In this document: one piece after another, positions 14,485 through 17,283 of the stretch | Layout of the letters: each line of letters opens with the position of its first letter | Numbering within the stretch: position 1 is the first letter of the stretch | DNA from: Aliishimia sp045106335 | Lineage (GTDB): Bacteria > Pseudomonadota > Alphaproteobacteria > Rhodobacterales > Rhodobacteraceae | Assembly (NCBI GenBank): GCA_045106335.1 | Contig: JBGCEM010000072.1 | Location: 1-17,283 of the forward strand | Length of the DNA: 17,283 nt | Direction of reading: 5' to 3' | Program-made: the position numbers and the translations under genes | The notes under the pieces: generated by a model | Told to the model about the DNA's origin: nothing | The model's input: the letters and a program-made list of their open reading frames with translations, nothing else | Database searches by the model: none

Positions 14485-15428
14485 GTGGTGATGACCTTGT
14501 CGAGATCGGGGTGCTTTTCGCCCATCTGAGGTGCAAGCGGCGCCGTCCTGATCTGGCTAACCAATTCGATAGAGGGGCGGACGATGTCTAACCCGTAGCC
14601 ATTGCCTGCAAGAATCTCTTGGTAACTTGATGTATGCAAATCAGTAAAACCACCTGAAAATTCGATCTCTTCTCCGTCGACAGTAATCGACCTGTGGGTG
14701 GATTGCCCTTGGGGCGTCCGTGCAGGCAGATGCGCCCGGTTGATGGACAAGACCCAGCGCACGCGCGCGCGCTCAAATTCGAGATACCCGGCAGAGGCAT
14801 CGGCTTGGCGGTGATGGACGATGCTTGTTTTGTTGGGGCCAAAAATAAACGACAACATGTCATAGAAATGGACACCAATGTTCGTGGCGATGCCACCGGA
14901 TTTCTGTTCAAACCCTTTCCAAGACGCAAAATACCATGCGCCCCTAGACGTGAAGTACCCTAGATCAACATCCCAGACTTTGTCCGCCGGCGCGGTTGCG
15001 ACTTTGGCTTTCAATGCAAGGATTGCGGGGTGCAGCCGAAGTTGCAGGATTGAGTTTATTTTTTGCCCGGTCTCGGCTTCCAACCCGGCAAGTTCGTCAA
15101 TCTCTGTTGGGTCAAGCACCAGAGGTTTTTCACAGATCGCGTCTGCGCCGGACCGCAATGTCGCGGCCATATGAGATTTGTGCAGGTAGTTTGGGCTACA
15201 GATGCCAACATATTGCACGGGGCTACCTTGTCGCTTGAGCGACTGAATATGCGCATCGTAGCGTTCAAATTCAGTAAAGAACGCGGCATCTGGAAAATGG
15301 CTATCCATAATCCCAACACTGTCATTCACGTCATAGGCAACGGCAAGTTGTCCATCAGTTTCTTTGATTGCCTTAAGATGGCGGGGTGCAATATATCCAG
15401 CTGCCCCGATGAGTGCCGCATTGTACAT
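14481..15428 (-). CDS. wbpB: UDP-GlcNAcA 3-dehydrogenase, Gfo/Idh/MocA family (WbpB/WlbA type)
   Basis: The 315-residue NAD-dependent oxidoreductase has an N-terminal Rossmann motif, ALIGAAGYIAPRHLKAI (5-21), where the GYIAPRH form is characteristic of WlbA/WbpB. ICEKPLVLD (98-106) has the family Lys101 of EKP. NIGVHFYDML (183-192) provides His187 and Asp190 of the active site. It oxidises C3 of UDP-2-acetamido-2-deoxyglucuronate (the WbpA product), giving the 3-keto compound used by WbpE. A strong AAGGAG ribosome-binding site (complement of 15434-15439) sits 5 bases before the ATG and overlaps the wbpA stop codon. It overlaps wbpD by 4 bases. Confidence 0.92.
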   Translation of the reverse strand: MYNAALIGAAGYIAPRHLKAIKETDGQLAVAYDVNDSVGIMDSHFPDAAFFTEFERYDAHIQSLKRQGSPVQYVGICSPNYLHKSHMAATLRSGADAICEKPLVLDPTEIDELAGLEAETGQKINSILQLRLHPAILALKAKVATAPADKVWDVDLGYFTSRGAWYFASWKGFEQKSGGIATNIGVHFYDMLSFIFGPNKTSIVHHRQADASAGYLEFERARVRWVLSINRAHLPARTPQGQSTHRSITVDGEEIEFSGGFTDLHTSSYQEILAGNGYGLDIVRPSIELVSQIRTAPLAPQMGEKHPDLDKVITT

Positions 15429-15437
15429 GTCGTCTCC

Positions 15438-16736
15438 TTAAGCTGACCAAATTCGGTCGCTTCTTCCGTCAAATTTACCCCTTGTATCGACAACAAGCTG
15501 CGCATGTTTGGCAATCAGCTCATAGTCGAAATCGCTGTGGTCTGTCAGCAAGATAACAGCGTCATATTCGGACAAAGTCTCTGGCGTGAGATCCACTGAA
15601 GTCAGGTCGAACTGATGTTCTCTGAGTTTGGGAAATTTTGGTACATTGGGATCGGAGTAGGCGACGTTTGCCCCCCAATCGCGCAGCAGTTCCATCACAA
15701 AAACTGATGGGCTTTCACGCATATCATCGACATCGCGTTTATAAGCAATTCCCAGTGCCAGTATTTTCGACCCTTTGATGCATTTGCCAACCTCGTTGAG
15801 CGCGACAAGAGTTTTGTCAACGACAAATTGCGGCATTGCGGCGTTCACCTCGCCTGCAAGTTCAATGAACCGAGAGTGCACCCCGAATTCCCGCGCTTTC
15901 CAGGTCAAATAAAAGGGATCAATTGGGATACAATGCCCGCCAATTCCAGGCCCGGGGTAGTAGGCTGTATAGCCAAATGGCTTGGTGGCTGCGGCGTTGA
16001 TCACCTCAAAAATGTCCAACCCCATTGCATCCGCAACGATCTTCATTTCGTTTACCAGACCGATATTGACAGAGCGGTAGATGTTTTCGAGCAGTTTCAC
16101 CATCTCGGCGGCTTGGGTCGAAGAGACTGGAACAATGGTGTCGATGAACGTCCCATAGAGGGCTTCTGCCGCGGCGCGGCAGGCAGCGGTATGCCCGCCG
16201 ACGACTTTGGGGATTGTATTCGTTGAGAATTTTGCATTGCCAGGGTCCTCACGCTCTGGCGAATAGACGAGATAGAAGTCTTCACCAATGGTCAGGCCTG
16301 CAGCTTGGGCGTAGGGCAGTAGTATTTCTGCGGTGGTTCCGGGCCAAGTTGTGCTTTCGAGTGCAAGGAGTTGACCGGCCCGCAGGTAGGGGCTGATCTT
16401 TTCCATCGTTGCGACAACGAAAGACAGATCAGGCGCCCGATGTGCATCAAGCGGTGTTGGCACACAAATCACCAATGCATCGCATTCTGCGGTGCGCGCA
16501 AAATCTGTTGTCGCGACGAAACCACGGGTACGTAAGTCACCAATTTGCTCTGAAGGGATATGCTTGAATGGGCTTTTACCGGCATTCAGCATATTGACGC
16601 GATCGTCTGATATGTCGAAACCAATTGTCGTTAAGCCGGATTCGACAACGTGTTTGGCCAAGGGTACGCCAACATATCCAAGCCCTAGAATGCCGACGAC
16701 GCACGATTTGTCAGCAACTTTTTCAAGAAAATTCAT
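15438..16736 (-). CDS. wbpA: UDP-GlcNAc 6-dehydrogenase (WbpA type)
   Basis: A 432-residue nucleotide-sugar dehydrogenase of the UDP-glucose/GDP-mannose dehydrogenase family. The NAD-binding motif is GILGLGYVGVPLA (15-27). The central domain has Lys214 in QAAEMVKLLENIYR. The catalytic Cys269 lies in GPGIGGHCIPIDPFYL (262-277), the form seen in WbpA/WecC-like enzymes that act on N-acetylhexosamines. The C-terminal domain includes GIAYKRDVDDMRESPS. It oxidises C6 of UDP-GlcNAc in two steps to UDP-GlcNAcA, the first step of the diacetamido uronic acid route. A GAGGG ribosome-binding site lies 7 bases before the ATG, and a candidate promoter is just upstream. It begins the long minus-strand operon. 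Confidence 0.93.
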   Translation of the reverse strand: MNFLEKVADKSCVVGILGLGYVGVPLAKHVVESGLTTIGFDISDDRVNMLNAGKSPFKHIPSEQIGDLRTRGFVATTDFARTAECDALVICVPTPLDAHRAPDLSFVVATMEKISPYLRAGQLLALESTTWPGTTAEILLPYAQAAGLTIGEDFYLVYSPEREDPGNAKFSTNTIPKVVGGHTAACRAAAEALYGTFIDTIVPVSSTQAAEMVKLLENIYRSVNIGLVNEMKIVADAMGLDIFEVINAAATKPFGYTAYYPGPGIGGHCIPIDPFYLTWKAREFGVHSRFIELAGEVNAAMPQFVVDKTLVALNEVGKCIKGSKILALGIAYKRDVDDMRESPSVFVMELLRDWGANVAYSDPNVPKFPKLREHQFDLTSVDLTPETLSEYDAVILLTDHSDFDYELIAKHAQLVVDTRGKFDGRSDRIWSA

Positions 16737-16752
16737 GCAAGCGCCCTCTTGG

Positions 16753-16782
16753 ATTTAACGCTCTAACTAAAGGCTGAGTCAA
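16753..16782 (-). promoter_or_regulatory. Candidate sigma70-type promoter of the wbpA operon
   Basis: On the minus strand TTGACT (complement of 16777-16782) is followed after 18 bases by TTAAAT (complement of 16753-16758). The -35 matches consensus at 5 of 6 positions and the -10 at 4 of 6. Transcription would begin very close to the GAGGG ribosome-binding site (complement of 16744-16748), leaving a leader of only about ten bases. That short leader is a reason for caution; the real start may be further upstream. Confidence 0.3.
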
Positions 16783-16834
16783 CCAAGGGCAACCGTTCAA
16801 GTGAGGGCAATTTTCTCGCAATCACACTTTATAA

Positions 16835-16863
16835 CCTGCTGGGTTAAATGGCATTTCAGCAGG
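16835..16863. repeat. Inverted repeat, 7-base arms with 15-base loop
   Basis: cctgctg at 16835-16841 is the exact reverse complement of cagcagg at 16857-16863. It lies about 70 bases past the stop of the edge gene and about 100 bases before wbpA. Neither strand has a T-run after it, so a terminator is doubtful. It could be an operator-like or RNA hairpin element, or chance. Confidence 0.35.
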
Positions 16864-16931
16864 AGTCACAGGGCATGGGAAACGTTATGAATGGTCTGCC
16901 GAAATATGGGCGTCTGCGGGCAGAAAGGTAG

Positions 16932-17283
16932 CTACTTTTGAAACGTTCGAATTGCTTCCAATATGGTCTCTTTGTTTGCGAGGAACGCGGTAGCCATTGC
17001 CGCCGCCCAGATTCCAATTGCGACAAAAATTGATGCGATATGGTTGGCGTCGAATAGCTGTTGGAAAGTCACATAGGCAACAATCACAGATGCCGCGCAG
17101 AGCGCCGGCGTTTGCATTGTTTTGAAACACTGCCCAATTTGTAAGGGCACGACTTGTCTTGCGATTATCCAACCGCGTGGGACGATCAGGAGCCCCCAAA
17201 TTGAAAGCCCGAATGCGACAGCTTGCAGGCTGATAAAGGCCCCGATGACGATAAGGGACAATCGCAAGATCGTAGATTCAAGG
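16932..17283 (-). CDS. C-terminal part of a membrane protein, probably a second polysaccharide flippase (partial)
   Basis: The frame is open from the right edge (17283) to the TAG at 16932-16934, so the gene continues outside the window and only about 116 C-terminal residues are visible. A TTG at 17265-17267 could be read as a start, but it is more likely an internal Leu codon, because the frame runs on to the edge. The visible part has about four hydrophobic segments with a short basic turn in the middle and a hydrophilic tail (NKETILEAIRTFQK). The pattern resembles the last helices of WzxC/MOP-type polysaccharide exporters, but there is no decisive motif, so the family is tentative. It runs in the same direction as wbpA, 195 bases upstream of it. 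A flippase here would be the second of the locus. Confidence 0.5.
   Translation of the reverse strand, partial: LESTILRLSLIVIGAFISLQAVAFGLSIWGLLIVPRGWIIARQVVPLQIGQCFKTMQTPALCAASVIVAYVTFQQLFDANHIASIFVAIGIWAAAMATAFLANKETILEAIRTFQK

Larger units (their letters stand above)
16737..16931. other. Intergenic region between the edge flippase fragment and wbpA
   Basis: These 195 bases hold no supportable gene. They contain the candidate wbpA promoter, a 7-base inverted repeat with a 15-base loop, and two agggcaa words about 20 bases apart. No hairpin with a following T-run, the mark of an intrinsic terminator, was seen on the minus strand. Confidence 0.6.

Noticed and set aside
1..17283. Search for CRISPR arrays, insertion sequences, tRNA/rRNA, integrases, toxin-antitoxin or defence genes
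   Set aside because: No repeat arrays, transposase-like frames, tRNA-like cloverleafs or defence-family motifs were seen. All sizeable genes fit polysaccharide synthesis.

Overview
This window is a polysaccharide (O-antigen, capsule or exopolysaccharide) biosynthesis locus of the Wzx/Wzy type. Gene style (tightly packed ATGA/GTGA overlaps, moderate GC, alphaproteobacterial-looking proteins) and a sulfotransferase suggest a marine alphaproteobacterium, perhaps Rhodobacteraceae/Roseobacter group. That placement is inference from overall appearance, because no rRNA or housekeeping marker is present. I count 18 genes, one of them cut by the right edge.

Layout. Positions 1-256 form a gene-poor leader. 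A short plus-strand operon (257-3050) follows, with every junction a 4-base ATGA overlap: a Wzy-like polymerase, an RmlC-like sugar 3,5-epimerase and an SDR sugar reductase. It meets tail-to-tail, with an 8-base overlap, a long minus-strand gene series that fills the rest of the window. Read in its own direction (right to left) this series has these parts: a truncated membrane protein at the edge (probably the end of a second flippase); a 195-base gap with a candidate promoter; wbpA-wbpB-wbpD-wbpE for a diacetamido uronic acid; a Wzx-like flippase; a PIG-L deacetylase; a sulfotransferase; a GT4 glycosyltransferase; an 85-base gap; rfbF-rfbG; a TylC3-type sugar C-methyltransferase; a second SDR; a small initiating phosphoglycosyl transferase; and a GT2 glycosyltransferase.

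How the genes fit together. WbpA, B, E and D should convert UDP-GlcNAc to UDP-2,3-diacetamido-2,3-dideoxy-glucuronate. RfbF and RfbG should make CDP-4-keto-6-deoxyglucose. The C-methyltransferase, the RmlC-like epimerase and one or both SDRs should then turn this into a CDP-linked, 3-C-methyl-branched 6-deoxyhexose. The phosphoglycosyl transferase starts the lipid-linked unit and the two glycosyltransferases extend it, which fits a unit of about three sugars if no transferase lies outside the window. Wzx flips the unit and Wzy polymerises it. The deacetylase and sulfotransferase are probable tailoring enzymes.

The least ordinary points are the CDP-branched-sugar route split over two convergent operons, the translationally coupled deacetylase-sulfotransferase pair, and the SDR at the convergent junction, which appears to lack its usual C-terminus. 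I see no phage, transposon, CRISPR, RNA gene or defence system.
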